Counted from the first letter of the stretch, positions 16,274-25,826 are shown. The stretch: 64,000 nucleotides of DNA from Streptomyces sp. Je 1-332 (GCF_040730185.1 NZ_CP160402.1:5828001-5892000), one strand, 5' to 3'. Notes: generated by a model from the sequence alone, not told the origin. Made by a program: numbers and translations.

Positions 16274-17698
16274 ATGGGTAGGACACTCGCGGAGAAGGTC
16301 TGGGACGACCACGTCGTCCGGCGCGCCGAAGGCGAGCCCGACCTCCTTTTCATCGATCTGCACCTGCTGCACGAGGTGACCAGCCCGCAGGCCTTCGACG
16401 GCCTGCGGCAGGCCGGACGCCCGGTGCGGCGCCTCGACCTCACCATCGCGACCGAGGATCACAACACCCCGACCCTCGACATCGACAAGCCCATCGCGGA
16501 CCCGGTCTCGCGTGCGCAGTTGGAGACGCTGCGCAAGAACTGCGCGGAGTTCGGCGTACGGCTGCACTCGCTGGGCGACGTCGAGCAGGGCGTCGTCCAC
16601 GTGGTGGGCCCGCAGCTGGGCCTGACCCAGCCCGGCACCACCGTGGTCTGCGGTGACTCCCACACCTCCACGCACGGCGCCTTCGGCGCGCTGGCGTTCG
16701 GCATCGGGACCTCCCAGGTGGAGCACGTCCTGGCGACGCAGACGCTGCCGATGGCCCCGCCGAAGACCATGGCCATCACCGTCGACGGCGAACTGCCCGA
16801 CGACGTCACGGCCAAGGACCTGATCCTCGCCATCATCACCAAGATCGGCACCGGCGGCGGCCAGGGCTACGTCCTGGAGTACCGCGGCTCGGCCATCGAG
16901 AAACTCTCGATGGAAGCCCGCATGACCATCTGCAACATGTCGATCGAGGCCGGCGCCCGTGCGGGCATGATCGCCCCCGACAAGACCACCTTCGACTACA
17001 TCGAGGGCCGCGACCACGCCCCGAAGGGCGAGGAGTGGGACGCGGCGGTCGCGTACTGGAAGACCCTGAAGACGGACGACGACGCGGTCTTCGACGCCGA
17101 GGTCTACATCGACGCCACCGAGCTCGCGCCGTTCGTCACCTGGGGCACCAACCCGGGCCAGGGCGCACCGCTCTCGGCGCGGGTCCCCGATCCTGCTTCG
17201 TACGAAGACGCCTCGGAGCGCTACGCCGCCGAAAAGGCCCTGGAATACATGGGGTTGACCGCGGGGCAGGCGCTGCGCGACATCAAGGTCGACACCGTCT
17301 TCGTAGGTTCGTGCACCAACGGCCGTATCGAGGACCTGCGTGCGGCGGCCTCCATCGTCGAGGGACGCAAAGTCGCCGACGGCGTACGGATGCTGATCGT
17401 CCCCGGCTCGGTCCGGGTGGCGCTGCAGGCCATCGAGGAGGGCCTGGACAAGGTCTTCGTCGCCGCAGGCGCCGAATGGCGGCACGCTGGCTGCTCGATG
17501 TGCCTGGGCATGAACCCCGACCAACTGGCGCCCGGCGAGCGCTCCGCGTCGACCTCCAACCGCAACTTCGAGGGCAGGCAGGGCAAGGGCGGCCGCACCC
17601 ACCTGGTGTCACCCCAGGTCGCCGCCGCCACCGCGGTCACCGGCCACCTGTCGTCACCCGCGGACCTGACCGACGCCCCTGCGACAGCCGGAGTCTGA
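16274..17698 (+). CDS. leuC: 3-isopropylmalate dehydratase, large subunit
   Basis: This 474-residue aconitase-family subunit forms a heterodimer with LeuD. It isomerises 2-isopropylmalate to 3-isopropylmalate in leucine synthesis and carries the [4Fe-4S] cluster. Visible are [21 protein letters not shown], the cluster cysteine in [16 protein letters not shown] and the pair in [18 protein letters not shown] at 16274 has GGAGG seven bases upstream; the frame is open further upstream but lacks a ribosome site. leuD follows after five bases. Confidence 0.97.
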   Translation: MGRTLAEKVWDDHVVRRAEGEPDLLFIDLHLLHEVTSPQAFDGLRQAGRPVRRLDLTIATEDHNTPTLDIDKPIADPVSRAQLETLRKNCAEFGVRLHSLGDVEQGVVHVVGPQLGLTQPGTTVVCGDSHTSTHGAFGALAFGIGTSQVEHVLATQTLPMAPPKTMAITVDGELPDDVTAKDLILAIITKIGTGGGQGYVLEYRGSAIEKLSMEARMTICNMSIEAGARAGMIAPDKTTFDYIEGRDHAPKGEEWDAAVAYWKTLKTDDDAVFDAEVYIDATELAPFVTWGTNPGQGAPLSARVPDPASYEDASERYAAEKALEYMGLTAGQALRDIKVDTVFVGSCTNGRIEDLRAAASIVEGRKVADGVRMLIVPGSVRVALQAIEEGLDKVFVAAGAEWRHAGCSMCLGMNPDQLAPGERSASTSNRNFEGRQGKGGRTHLVSPQVAAATAVTGHLSSPADLTDAPATAGV

Positions 17699-17703
17699 GA
17701 GCC

Positions 17704-18297
17704 ATGGAAGCATTCACCACGCACACCGGCCGGGCCGTTCCGCTGCGCCGCAGCAACGTCGACACCGACCAGATCATCCCCGCCCACTGGCTGAAGAAGG
17801 TCACCAGGGACGGATTCGAGGACGGGCTCTTCGAGGCCTGGCGCAAGGACGGCGAGTTCGTCCTGAACAAGCCCGAACGCCAGGGCGCCACCGTCCTGGT
17901 CGCGGGCCCCGACTTCGGTACGGGCTCCTCGCGCGAGCACGCCGTGTGGGCGCTGCAGAACTTCGGCTTCAAGACGGTCATCTCCTCGCGCTTCGCCGAC
18001 ATCTTCCGCGGCAACTCGCTGAAGAACGGCCTGCTCACCGTCGTTCTCGACCAGCAGGTCGTGGACGCGCTCTGGGAGCTGACCGAGCGCGACCCGCAGG
18101 CCGAGATCACCGTTGACCTGCAGGATCGCCAAGTCCGCGCCGAGGGCGTCACCGCCGACTTCGAACTCGACGAGAACGCCCGCTGGCGCCTCTTGAACGG
18201 CCTGGACGACATCAGCATCACGCTCCAGAACGAGCCGGACATCGCCGCGTACGAGGCGGGGCGACGCTCGTACAAGCCGCGGACCGTGCAGGTCTGA
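17704..18297 (+). CDS. leuD: 3-isopropylmalate dehydratase, small subunit
   Basis: This 197-residue swivel-domain subunit partners LeuC. It begins [31 protein letters not shown] as a region and contains the [17 protein letters not shown] active-site loop. Length is normal. It is five bases behind leuC in an obvious two-gene operon and is followed by a strong terminator. Confidence 0.97.
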   Translation: MEAFTTHTGRAVPLRRSNVDTDQIIPAHWLKKVTRDGFEDGLFEAWRKDGEFVLNKPERQGATVLVAGPDFGTGSSREHAVWALQNFGFKTVISSRFADIFRGNSLKNGLLTVVLDQQVVDALWELTERDPQAEITVDLQDRQVRAEGVTADFELDENARWRLLNGLDDISITLQNEPDIAAYEAGRRSYKPRTVQV

Positions 18298-18316
18298 CAC
18301 CCCCGCAACACCCTGG

Positions 18317-18348
18317 TGTACCCCCAATCGTGGACGGTTGGGGGTACA
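18317..18348 (+). terminator. terminator after leuD
   Basis: TGTACCCCCAA (18317-18327) pairs with TTGGGGGTACA (18338-18348), extended inward by TCG/CGG around TGGA. It begins 20 bases after the leuD stop. Confidence 0.88.
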
Positions 18349-18524
18349 TCTGTGTCCGGGCCCTTCGGGGTACCCGATGGCCTGAACGGGTGGTCTCAAC
18401 TCCCTTGATTCGGACGGCAGAAGAGGCTTGAAATCCCCTTGTACTCGGCCGGAGCGGGTACCCTCAGGAGGGCGCCGGATGTGGGTAGTTACCCCCTGCG
18501 GAGGCGACAACTCGCCCCAGATGG

Positions 18525-18537
18525 CACAATCGGTGCA
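18525..18537 (+). promoter_or_regulatory. -10 box placed for a leaderless transcript
   Basis: CACAAT at 18525-18530 resembles an actinobacterial -10 box. The expected start point, six to seven bases downstream, falls on the ATG of the next gene at 18537. No ribosome site is present within 15 bases of that ATG. A very similar GGCACAAT occurs before rpsP at 62712-62719. Confidence 0.5.
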
Positions 18538-18773
18538 TGGAACGTGACAGCCAACTCGAGCTCTACGGGCTTGTTGCGGACCAACTGAAGGAAGCGCACT
18601 CACGAGTGCGTGCACTGCAAGTCCCGGAGGGCGTACGGATGGCGCTGACCCGGAAGCTGCTGGTCATTACGGCCGCGGCCAAACACGATCTCGCCGATGC
18701 GGCAAGGCGTCTGGAGCGATTGATGGCGGACCTCGAGGAAGCCGACGAGGGCCGATTCCCCGAAGACACCTGA
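18537..18773 (+). CDS. small conserved helical protein, probably leaderless
   Basis: This is a 78-residue, almost wholly helical and charged protein (LYGLVADQLKEAHSRVRALQ, then KHDLADAARRLERLMADLEE), likely a helical hairpin. There is no membrane segment or signal. I recognise it as a conserved Streptomyces protein between leuD and hupS but know no function. The ATG at 18537 lies just after a -10-like CACAAT with no ribosome site, which suggests leaderless translation. Confidence 0.82.
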   Translation: MERDSQLELYGLVADQLKEAHSRVRALQVPEGVRMALTRKLLVITAAAKHDLADAARRLERLMADLEEADEGRFPEDT

Positions 18774-18867
18774 GCCACAAGGCTCAAACGGCCCTTCGGG
18801 GAACCTTCGAGGAACTCATGGACAGCCGAGTTCGTTGCGGCACAAGGGTGATTAGCCCGTTTCGTGT

Positions 18868-18896
18868 TTGATTTGCGGTATATATCTGCCTAACGT
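18868..18896 (+). promoter_or_regulatory. promoter of hupS
   Basis: TTGATT (18868-18873) and TAACGT (18891-18896) are separated by 17 bases in a locally AT-rich stretch, 51 bases before the hupS start. The match is reasonable for a vegetative-type sigma factor. hupS is known to be developmentally controlled, so another sigma factor may also act here. Confidence 0.5.
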
Positions 18897-18946
18897 GCGA
18901 AAAAGCCTGGCGAATACGCTCGGGCGAGGTCTCCGAAGGGGAAGAC

Positions 18947-19627
18947 GTGAACAAGGCGCAGCTCGTAGAAGCGATTGCCGACAAGGTGGGCGGCCGCCAG
19001 CAGGCAGCCGACGCCGTGGACGCGGTTCTGGACGCAGTTGTCCGTGCCGTGGTCAGCGGAGACCGTGTTTCGGTCACCGGATTCGGCTCGTTCGAGAAGG
19101 TCGACCGCCCGGCCCGTTACGCCCGCAACCCGCAGACCGGGGAGCGCGTTCGGGTCAAGAAGACCTCGGTTCCGCGTTTCCGCGCAGGACAGGGCTTCAA
19201 GGACCTGGTGAGCGGCTCGAAGAAGCTCCCGAAGAACGACGTCGCGGTCAAGAAGGCGCCCAAGGGCAGCCTTTCGGGCGGCGGTGCTTCGGCGACCGTG
19301 AAGAAGGCAGCGGCCAAGAAGGCCACGGCCAAGAAGGCGACGGCGAAGAAGGCCGCCACCGCCAAGAAGGCCACCGCCAAGAAGACGACGGCGACGGCGA
19401 AGAAGGCGACCGCCAAGAAGACCACCGCCAAGAAGACGTCGGCGACGGCCAAGAAGGCGGCCACGGCCAAGAAGGCGACGGCCAAGAAGGCCACCCCCGC
19501 CAAGAAGGCCACCGCCAAGAAGACCGCGCCGGCCACCAAGAAGGCCACCGCGAAGAAGACCGCTCCCGCCAAGAAGTCGACGGCGCGCAAGACCACCGCC
19601 AAGAAGGCGACCGCCCGCAAGAAGTAA
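18947..19627 (+). CDS. hupS: HU-like nucleoid protein with lysine/alanine-rich tail
   Basis: This 226-residue chromosome-binding protein has a normal HU domain (residues 1 to ~92: MNKAQLVEAIADKVGG to the DNA arm containing RNPQTGERVRVKKTSVPRF) fused to a ~130-residue tail. The tail consists of repeated AKKA, AKKT and AKKAT units, like eukaryotic H1 tails. This architecture identifies HupS, the Streptomyces HU paralogue reported to rise during sporulation and to condense spore nucleoids. GTG at 18947 has GAAGGGG upstream. Tail codons are themselves repetitive (AAGAAGGC), so repeat number may vary between strains. Confidence 0.96.
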   Translation: MNKAQLVEAIADKVGGRQQAADAVDAVLDAVVRAVVSGDRVSVTGFGSFEKVDRPARYARNPQTGERVRVKKTSVPRFRAGQGFKDLVSGSKKLPKNDVAVKKAPKGSLSGGGASATVKKAAAKKATAKKATAKKAATAKKATAKKTTATAKKATAKKTTAKKTSATAKKAATAKKATAKKATPAKKATAKKTAPATKKATAKKTAPAKKSTARKTTAKKATARKK

Positions 19628-19649
19628 GGGCACGAGGGCACTCACGCGC

Positions 19650-19681
19650 CGGGCCGGGCTCCCAACTGGGAGCCCGGCCCG
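19650..19681 (+). terminator. terminator after hupS
   Basis: GGGCCGGGCTCCC and GGGAGCCCGGCCC form a 13-bp perfect stem with an AACT loop, plus one more flanking C-G pair. It lies 23 bases after the hupS stop. Confidence 0.9.
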
Positions 19682-19736
19682 CGGCGTGTAGGGGGCCCTG
19701 TGCGGCCCGTACGGGACTCGGAGTGAAGCCCCGGGA

Positions 19737-19940
19737 TCAGAACGTCTGCAGCGTCACCAGCGTGATGCGCCGCTGCTCGCCCTCTCCCTCGACCTCGATC
19801 CGCACCCGCTGGCCGGGCCGCAGGAGCCGCAGGCCGCCCGCGTCGAACGCCGGGGGATCGAAGGGCACCGGAGTGCCGTCGTCGAGCAGCACGCTGCCGC
19901 TGCGGGTCTCGGAGTCGTACGTGTACGCGGTCGCCTGCAT
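19737..19940 (-). CDS. small conserved protein, cold-shock-like fold possible
   Basis: This is a 67-residue protein (begins MQATAYTYDSETRSGSVLLD). The pattern of short strands, an acidic turn and a GQRVRIEV segment resembles a small OB-fold or cold-shock-like beta barrel, but no RNP motif is visible. It lies 13 bases downstream of cofC on the same strand, so they are probably co-transcribed. Function is unknown; it is recognised only as a Streptomyces conserved protein. Confidence 0.72.
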   Translation of the reverse strand: MQATAYTYDSETRSGSVLLDDGTPVPFDPPAFDAGGLRLLRPGQRVRIEVEGEGEQRRITLVTLQTF

Positions 19941-19953
19941 GGGGGAAGCGTAC

Positions 19954-20622
19954 TCAGTCGGCGATCAGCAGCCTCGCCGCGGCCGCCGCCGTGCGCGGCC
20001 CGACGCCCAGCGCGAGCGCGGCCCGCAGGTCGTCGCCGGTGTCCACGTCCTGGCGTACGGAATCGACGTCGTCGAGCCGGAGTTCCAGCGCCCCGGAGTC
20101 CATGTGCCGGGCACGGGACGCGGCGCCGAATGCCGGGCGCAATTCCGAGCCGCGGTCCGCGCAGAGCAGAGTCGTACCGATTCCGGCGGCATCCGCGAGG
20201 AAAGAGCGGGGAAATCGGGCCGCGCTGTCGAGTACCCGGGCCAATTCCCGGGGGCGCAGCGCGGGGAGATCGGCATTCAGCGCCGCTACGGCCGCCGCGG
20301 GCCGCCCGGCACGCACGGCCGCCGCTCCGTGCGCGAGAGCCGCGTTGAGGCCCCCCGCGGGCTCGTCGCGCACGATCCGGGCCCCCAGGGCCGCGAGCTC
20401 GCGCCCGGCGAGGCCGTCGTCCGTGACGACCACCACATCCCGTACGGAAGGGCAGGCCCCCGCGGCGGCCACGGTGTCCTGTGCGAAGGCCAGGGCGAGG
20501 CCGGGGCGCAGGGTGTCGCCGGTGGTGGCGGTGAGCCTGCTCTTGGCGCGCTCCAGCGGTTTCAGGGGTATCACCAGGGTCCACTGCACGGGTGGCGGCT
20601 CCGTCCTTCGCGTCGCGCCCAT
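19954..20622 (-). CDS. cofC: phosphoenolpyruvate/2-phospholactate guanylyltransferase (CofC/FbiD)
   Basis: This is a 222-residue nucleotidyltransferase of coenzyme F420 biosynthesis. It activates phosphoenolpyruvate (actinobacteria) or 2-phospholactate with GTP. The conserved start is WTLVIPLKPLERAKSRL, followed by VVVVTDDG, the GGLNAALAHG loop, a LNADLPALRPREL acidic motif and FLADAAGIGTTLL. ATG at 20622 is used; GTG at residue 12 is a possible alternative. Divergent from the acyltransferase gene. F420 genes are common in Streptomyces but others of the pathway are not in this window. Confidence 0.9.
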   Translation of the reverse strand: MGATRRTEPPPVQWTLVIPLKPLERAKSRLTATTGDTLRPGLALAFAQDTVAAAGACPSVRDVVVVTDDGLAGRELAALGARIVRDEPAGGLNAALAHGAAAVRAGRPAAAVAALNADLPALRPRELARVLDSAARFPRSFLADAAGIGTTLLCADRGSELRPAFGAASRARHMDSGALELRLDDVDSVRQDVDTGDDLRAALALGVGPRTAAAAARLLIAD

Positions 20623-20748
20623 TGTGACCTGCTGGCGGGGGCACTACCGGGGCCGGGCCGCGAGGGCGGGCGTACGGTGTTCTCGACAGACAGACAGCCT
20701 GGGGCGACACTTGTGCGGCCGACCAGGTTCATGGAGGAAGGTGTCCGA

Positions 20749-21555
20749 GTGTCCCGCCGCAGAATCGGCTTCTGGTACCGCCTGGCGGCAGTCATCGCCA
20801 AACCGCCCCTGGTGGTTTTCTTCAAGCGGGACTGGCGAGGAATGGAACACATTCCGGCCGACGGTGGATTCATCACCGCGGTGAATCACAACTCGTATAT
20901 CGACCCGCTGTCGTACGCGCATTTTCAGTACAACACCGGACGAGTGCCCCGTTTCCTGGCAAAGGACGGCCTTTTCAAGGACGGGTTCGTCGGCAAGGTC
21001 ATGAAGGGCACCGGCCAGATCCCGGTCTACCGCGAGACCACGAACGCGCTCGACGCCTTCCGTGCCGCGGTCGACGCGATCGAGCGCGGTGAGTGCGTGG
21101 CGTTCTACCCCGAGGGAACCCTCACCAGGGACCCCGAGATGTGGCCGATGACGGCCAAGTCCGGTGCCGCGCGGGTCGCCCTGCGCACCAAGTGCCCGGT
21201 GGTCCCCGTCGCGCAGTGGGGCGCCAACCTCGCGCTTCCCCCGTACAGCAAGAAGCTCAGCCTCTTCCCGCGCAAGAGGCTCCAGGTGCTCGCGGGCAAG
21301 CCGGTCGACCTCTCGCGGTTCTACGACAAGGAACCCACCCCCGAGATCCTGCGGGAGGTGACCGAGACCATCATGGCCGCGGTCACCGAACTCCTGGAGG
21401 AGATCCGGCAGGAGAAGGCCCCACAGACCCCGTACGACCCGCGCACGGCGCGGCTCGCGCAACGGCGCAAGGCGGCGGACCGGAGCGGTCGCGGCGTCCC
21501 CCAGGACACCACCCCTGAGCCCACCCCCGAGACCACCACGGAGGACAGCAAGTGA
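20749..21555 (+). CDS. 1-acyl-sn-glycerol-3-phosphate acyltransferase family
   Basis: This is a 268-residue PlsC-type acyltransferase that should transfer an acyl group to lysophosphatidate or a related acceptor at the membrane. The HX4D motif is in [10 protein letters not shown], block II is RFLAKDGLF, and block III is [11 protein letters not shown], followed by VPVAQWGA. The C-terminal ~30 residues are Pro/Thr-rich. GTG at 20749 is chosen because GGAGGAAGG lies seven bases upstream; the same frame is open far upstream without support. Its stop overlaps the gpsA start (GTGA), so phospholipid head-group and acylation genes are coupled. Confidence 0.9.
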   Translation: MSRRRIGFWYRLAAVIAKPPLVVFFKRDWRGMEHIPADGGFITAVNHNSYIDPLSYAHFQYNTGRVPRFLAKDGLFKDGFVGKVMKGTGQIPVYRETTNALDAFRAAVDAIERGECVAFYPEGTLTRDPEMWPMTAKSGAARVALRTKCPVVPVAQWGANLALPPYSKKLSLFPRKRLQVLAGKPVDLSRFYDKEPTPEILREVTETIMAAVTELLEEIRQEKAPQTPYDPRTARLAQRRKAADRSGRGVPQDTTPEPTPETTTEDSK

Positions 21556-22562
21556 CGAACCCGGTGAAGGCCGCCGTCTTCGGAACGGGCTCTTGGGGTA
21601 CCGCCTTCGGCATGGTGCTCGCCGACGCCGGGTGCGACGTCACGCTGTGGGCGCGTCGCGCCGAACTCGCCGAGGCCGTCAACTCCTCGCACCGCAACCC
21701 GGACTACCTCCCCGGTGTCGAACTCCCGGAGAGCATCAGGGCGACCACCGACCCGGCCGAGGCCGCGGCAGGCGCCGACTTCACCGTGCTCGCGGTGCCC
21801 TCGCAGACGCTGCGCGCGAACCTCGCCGAGTGGGCGCCGCTGCTCGCCACCGACACCGTGCTCGTCTCCCTCATGAAGGGCGTCGAACTGGGCTCCGCGA
21901 TGCGGATGAGCGAGGTCATCGAGGACGTCACGAAGGTCGCGGCCGACCGCGTCGCCGTCGTCACGGGCCCCAACCTCGCCCGCGAGATCGCCGCGAGGCA
22001 GCCCGCGGCCGCCGTGGTGGCCTGCCGCGACGAATCGGTCGCGCAACGCCTCCAGACCGCCTGCCACACGCCCTACTTCCGCCCGTACACGAACACGGAC
22101 GTCCTCGGCTGCGAACTCGGCGGCGCCGTCAAGAACGTCATCGGACTCGCCGTCGGCATCGCGGACGGCATGGGCCTCGGCGACAACACGAAGGGCTCGC
22201 TCATCACGCGCGGGCTCGCCGAGACCAGCCGCCTGGGCATGGCGATGGGCGCCGACCCGCTGACGTTCTCCGGACTCGCGGGCCTGGGCGACCTGGTGGC
22301 CACCTGCTCATCGCCGCTCTCGCGCAACCACACCTTCGGCACGAACCTCGGCAAGGGCATGACCCTCGAGGAGACCATCGCGGTCACCAAGCAGACCGCC
22401 GAGGGCGTCAAGTCCTGTGAGTCGGTGCTGGATCTGGCCCGCAGGCACGGCGTCGACATGCCCATCACCGAGACGGTCGTGGGCATCGTGCACGAGGGCA
22501 CGCCGCCGGTGGTCGCCCTCAAGGAGCTGATGTCGCGCAGCGCCAAGCCCGAGCGCCGCTGA
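21552..22562 (+). CDS. gpsA: glycerol-3-phosphate dehydrogenase [NAD(P)+]
   Basis: This 336-residue enzyme makes sn-glycerol-3-phosphate from dihydroxyacetone phosphate for phospholipid synthesis. The Rossmann motif is [10 protein letters not shown] (residues ~10-19), with [18 protein letters not shown] and the C-terminal [20 protein letters not shown] and ETSRLG segments. GTG at 21552 overlaps the acyltransferase stop by four bases. Length is normal. Confidence 0.97.
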   Translation: MTNPVKAAVFGTGSWGTAFGMVLADAGCDVTLWARRAELAEAVNSSHRNPDYLPGVELPESIRATTDPAEAAAGADFTVLAVPSQTLRANLAEWAPLLATDTVLVSLMKGVELGSAMRMSEVIEDVTKVAADRVAVVTGPNLAREIAARQPAAAVVACRDESVAQRLQTACHTPYFRPYTNTDVLGCELGGAVKNVIGLAVGIADGMGLGDNTKGSLITRGLAETSRLGMAMGADPLTFSGLAGLGDLVATCSSPLSRNHTFGTNLGKGMTLEETIAVTKQTAEGVKSCESVLDLARRHGVDMPITETVVGIVHEGTPPVVALKELMSRSAKPERR

Positions 22563-22609
22563 CTGTCGCCGCTGACTCTCCGATGGCCACCGGGTACCCT
22601 CAAGCCGAT

Positions 22610-23785
22610 ATGAGCAGCGAGAACCTCCCCCAGAGCCCCGAGCCGCGCCCCGAGCAGAGCTCTGAGCCGCTCCGTAAGCCGCGTGTGGCCGTCGTGTTCG
22701 GCGGCCGCAGCTCGGAGCACGGCATCTCGGTCGTCACGGCGGGCGCCGTGCTGCGTGCCATCGACCGCACCAAGTACGACGTCCTGCCCATCGGCATCAC
22801 GACGGACGGCCGCTGGGCCCTGACCGCCGACGATCCCGAGCGCATGGCGATCACCGACCGGCAGGTGCCCAACGTCGACGCGCTCGCCGAGTCGGCGGAC
22901 GGCGGCGTCGTGATGCCCCTGGACCCGGGCAACCGCGAGGTCGTCTACAGCGAGCCCGGCTCCGTGCCCAAGGCCCTCGGCGAAGTCGACGTCGTCTTCC
23001 CGATGCTGCACGGTCCCTACGGCGAGGACGGCACCCTCCAGGGACTCCTGGAGCTCTCCGGAGTGCCCTACGTGGGCGCCGGAGTGCTCGCATCGGCCGT
23101 CGGCCAGGACAAGGAGTACATGAAGCGGGTCTTCACCTCCTTCGGTCTTCCCGTCGGCCCGTACCTCGTGATCCGCCCGCGCGAGTGGGACCGCGACCAG
23201 GAGGGTGCCCGCAAGAAGATCGCGGAGTTCGCCGGCGACCACGGCTGGCCGCTGTTCATCAAGCCCGCGCGCGGGGGCTCGTCGATGGGCATCACGAAGG
23301 TCGACTCCTTCGAGGGCCTCGACGAGGCGATCGAGGAGGCCCGCCGGCACGACCCCAAGATCCTCGTCGAGTCGCTCCTGCGCGGCCGTGAGATCGAGTG
23401 CGGGGTCCTGGAGTTCGAGGACGGGCCGCGCGCGAGCGTGCCCGCCGAGATCCCGCCGGTGCAGTCGCACGACTACTACGACTTCGAGGCGAAGTACATC
23501 GACTCGACGCCCGGGATCGTGCCCGCCCCGCTGACGCCCGACGAGACCGCCGAGATCCAGCGGCTCGCGGTCGACGCCTTCGAGGCCACGTCCTGCGAGG
23601 GCCTGGTGCGCGCGGACTTCTTCCTCACCGAGGACGGGTTCGTGATCAACGAGATCAACACGATGCCGGGCTTCACGCCCATCTCGATGTACCCGCAGAT
23701 GTGGGAGGCGAGCGGCGTCTCGTACCCCGAGCTGGTGGACCGCCTCGTCCAGGCCGCCCTCAACCGCTCCACGGGGCTGCGCTAG
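22610..23785 (+). CDS. ddl: D-alanine--D-alanine ligase
   Basis: This 391-residue ATP-grasp enzyme makes D-Ala-D-Ala for peptidoglycan. It begins MSSENLPQSPEP and shows VVFGGRSSEHGIS, MLHGPYGEDGTLQGLLEL, the serine-rich loop KPARGGSSMGITKV, and the metal site FVINEINTMPGFTPISMYPQ. ATG at 22610 follows TACCCT (22594-22599), a -10-like box, leaving only about four bases of leader. ATG at 22583 is the alternative. The 3' end faces the DUF3515 gene 13 bases away. Confidence 0.96.
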   Translation: MSSENLPQSPEPRPEQSSEPLRKPRVAVVFGGRSSEHGISVVTAGAVLRAIDRTKYDVLPIGITTDGRWALTADDPERMAITDRQVPNVDALAESADGGVVMPLDPGNREVVYSEPGSVPKALGEVDVVFPMLHGPYGEDGTLQGLLELSGVPYVGAGVLASAVGQDKEYMKRVFTSFGLPVGPYLVIRPREWDRDQEGARKKIAEFAGDHGWPLFIKPARGGSSMGITKVDSFEGLDEAIEEARRHDPKILVESLLRGREIECGVLEFEDGPRASVPAEIPPVQSHDYYDFEAKYIDSTPGIVPAPLTPDETAEIQRLAVDAFEATSCEGLVRADFFLTEDGFVINEINTMPGFTPISMYPQMWEASGVSYPELVDRLVQAALNRSTGLR

Positions 23786-23797
23786 CCCTCAGGGGCG

Positions 23798-24286
23798 CTA
23801 GGCGATCCCCTTGGGGATGGTCTTCCTGATGGGGGCGGCGAAGTCCGTCAGCGGGCTCACGCCGTCCCCCGCGCGCTCCTTGGGCAGCGTGACCTCCACG
23901 TACGCCTTGCGCAGCGTGGAGGTGAAGCGGAAAGAACCGTCGTCCTGCTCGTCGAGCAGCCAGTTGACGCCGTCGACCGTCACGCCGTCCGCCTCGGGGT
24001 CGTTCATCTGGGGCGGTCGCGCGACACCGCAGCGCAGTATGATCGCCGGGTCTCCCCACCCGGCGGTCAGCTCCGACTTCGGCTCGGGATCAACGCGTCC
24101 AAGACCGTCCACCTTCTCCGGCAGCCGCTTGTCCAGGTTCCGGCACAGTTCGGTGACCTTGCTGTCCGGGGTGGGAACCGCAGCCTTCACCGCATCGTCT
24201 GCTGAGGAGCAGCCCGCGGACGCGATCAGCAGTGCGAGTGCGGGAGCGGAGACGAGGCAGCGACGCCGGCGACGGGAAATCTTCAC
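23798..24286 (-). CDS. DUF3515 lipoprotein
   Basis: This 162-residue protein begins with a cluster of arginines, a hydrophobic stretch (LVSAPALALLIASAGCSS) and a lipobox ending in Cys, so it should be a membrane-anchored extracellular lipoprotein. The rest matches DUF3515 (VTELCRNLDKRLPEKVDGL, then PAIILRCGVARPP). Function is unknown. Convergent with ddl and followed upstream by the Lrp-type sensor domain gene with different transcription. Confidence 0.85.
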   Translation of the reverse strand: MKISRRRRRCLVSAPALALLIASAGCSSADDAVKAAVPTPDSKVTELCRNLDKRLPEKVDGLGRVDPEPKSELTAGWGDPAIILRCGVARPPQMNDPEADGVTVDGVNWLLDEQDDGSFRFTSTLRKAYVEVTLPKERAGDGVSPLTDFAAPIRKTIPKGIA

Positions 24287-24306
24287 CGGCCAAGGGTAGA
24301 CGGGGG

Positions 24307-24540
24307 CTACAAGTGCACGACGGGGCAGGTCAGGGTCCGGGTGATGCCGTCCACTTGCTGGACCTTGGCGACCACCATGCGGCCGAGTTCGTCGACCGTG
24401 TCCGCCTGGGCGCGCACGATGACATCGTAGGGACCGGTCACGTCCTCGGCCTGGATCACTCCCGCGATCTTGCCGATCAGCTCGGCGACGGTCGACGCCT
24501 TGCCGACCTCTGTTTGGATCAGGATGTACGCCTGTACCAC
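24307..24540 (-). CDS. stand-alone Lrp/AsnC ligand-binding (RAM) domain
   Basis: This 77-residue protein is a single RAM/AsnC effector domain (begins MVQAYILIQTEVGK; core VTGPYDVIVRAQ and DGITRTLTCPVV) without the usual N-terminal DNA-binding helix-turn-helix. GTG at 24540 has GGAGG close upstream, which fixes the start and excludes a truncated HTH. Such proteins probably form octameric amino-acid sensors or modulate full-length Lrp relatives. Divergent from thiL. Confidence 0.9.
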   Translation of the reverse strand: MVQAYILIQTEVGKASTVAELIGKIAGVIQAEDVTGPYDVIVRAQADTVDELGRMVVAKVQQVDGITRTLTCPVVHL

Positions 24541-24749
24541 GGAACCTCCAGGGCGGCCACGAGGATCATGTGGGGAGAAGGGACGCCACGGTACCGCGTC
24601 ACCCCTTCTCGCGGGGAGACCCGGGGGACCTGTGGCGCGCACATCGCGGTGGACGGGCAACAGAAGTTGACGGTCATATCGACCGTACCTATGACAGTGA
24701 CGGCTCGCGACCGCGAGCCGAGCAGCGTGAAAGGGCATGGTGAGTCCCG

Positions 24750-25715
24750 GTGAAGGGAACCGTCGGCGAGTTGGGGGAGTTCGGGCTCATCAGGGAACTC
24801 ACCTCCCGGCTCACCTCCACCCCGGCCGTCCGGCTCGGGCCGGGCGATGACGCCGCCGTCGTGTCGGCTCCCGACCGGCGGGTGGTGGCGAGCACCGACA
24901 TCCTCCTGGAGGGGCGGCACTTCCGCCGCGACTGGTCGACCGCGTACGACGTGGGCCGCAAGGCCGCCGCCCAGAACCTCGCGGACATCGCCGCCATGGG
25001 CGCCGTACCGACCGCGCTCCTCCTGGGTCTGGTCGTCCCCGCCGAACTCCCCGCGAGCTGGCCCACGGAGCTCATGGACGGCCTGCGGGACGAATGCCAG
25101 GTCGCAGGGGCTGCCGTCGTGGGCGGCGATGTCGTACGGGGTGACACGATCACCGTGGCGATCACCGCGCTCGGAGATCTGCGCAACCACGAACCGGTCA
25201 CCCGTGCCGGGGCACAGCCCGGCGATGTCGTCGCCGTCACCGGCTGGTTGGGCTGGTCCGCCGCCGGGCACGCGGTGCTCTCGCGCGGCTTCCGCTCACC
25301 CCGCGCCTTCGTGGAGGCCCACCGCAGGCCCGAACCGCCGTACCACGCGGGCCCCGCGGCCGCCGGTCTCGGCGCCACCTCGATGACGGACGTGAGCGAC
25401 GGCCTCATCGCCGACCTCGGCCACATCGCCGATGCGAGCAAGGTGCGCATCGACATCCGCTCCGGGGACGTCGACGTGCCCTCCCAGATGAACGACATCG
25501 GCCAGGCCGTCGGCGTCGACCCGCTGCAGTGGGTGCTCAACGGCGGCGAGGACCACGCGATCGTGGCGACGTTCCCGCCGGACGTGAAGCTGCCCGCCCG
25601 CTGGAAGGTCATCGGCGAGGTCCTCAACCCCTCGGCGCTTCCGCAGGTGACGGTGGACGGCGCACCCTGGACCAGCAAGGGCTGGGACCACTTCGGGGAC
25701 GACATCGAGGACTGA
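24750..25715 (+). CDS. thiL: thiamine-monophosphate kinase
   Basis: This 321-residue PurM/ThiL-family enzyme phosphorylates thiamine monophosphate to the active cofactor. Visible motifs are GELGEFGLI, LGPGDDAAVV, STDILLEGRHFRRDW with the metal aspartate, VGGDVVRGDTI, and SDGLIADLGHIA. GTG at 24750 gives the conserved N-terminus. No TPP riboswitch is visible upstream. Confidence 0.96.
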   Translation: MKGTVGELGEFGLIRELTSRLTSTPAVRLGPGDDAAVVSAPDRRVVASTDILLEGRHFRRDWSTAYDVGRKAAAQNLADIAAMGAVPTALLLGLVVPAELPASWPTELMDGLRDECQVAGAAVVGGDVVRGDTITVAITALGDLRNHEPVTRAGAQPGDVVAVTGWLGWSAAGHAVLSRGFRSPRAFVEAHRRPEPPYHAGPAAAGLGATSMTDVSDGLIADLGHIADASKVRIDIRSGDVDVPSQMNDIGQAVGVDPLQWVLNGGEDHAIVATFPPDVKLPARWKVIGEVLNPSALPQVTVDGAPWTSKGWDHFGDDIED

Positions 25716-25826
25716 GCGCGACCGCGCACGTCACTGCAACCTCGTCACCACGCTCCGTCACCGCGCAGAACTCCCTCGGCGTCCATGGCCGTTGGGAGCT
25801 GCCGGTGGAGGCGGTGCGCGCACAGA

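Noticed and set aside
24541..24749. TPP riboswitch upstream of thiL
   Set aside because: No CTGAGA/ACCTGA-type thi-box sequence is present; the gap is short and shared with a divergent gene.
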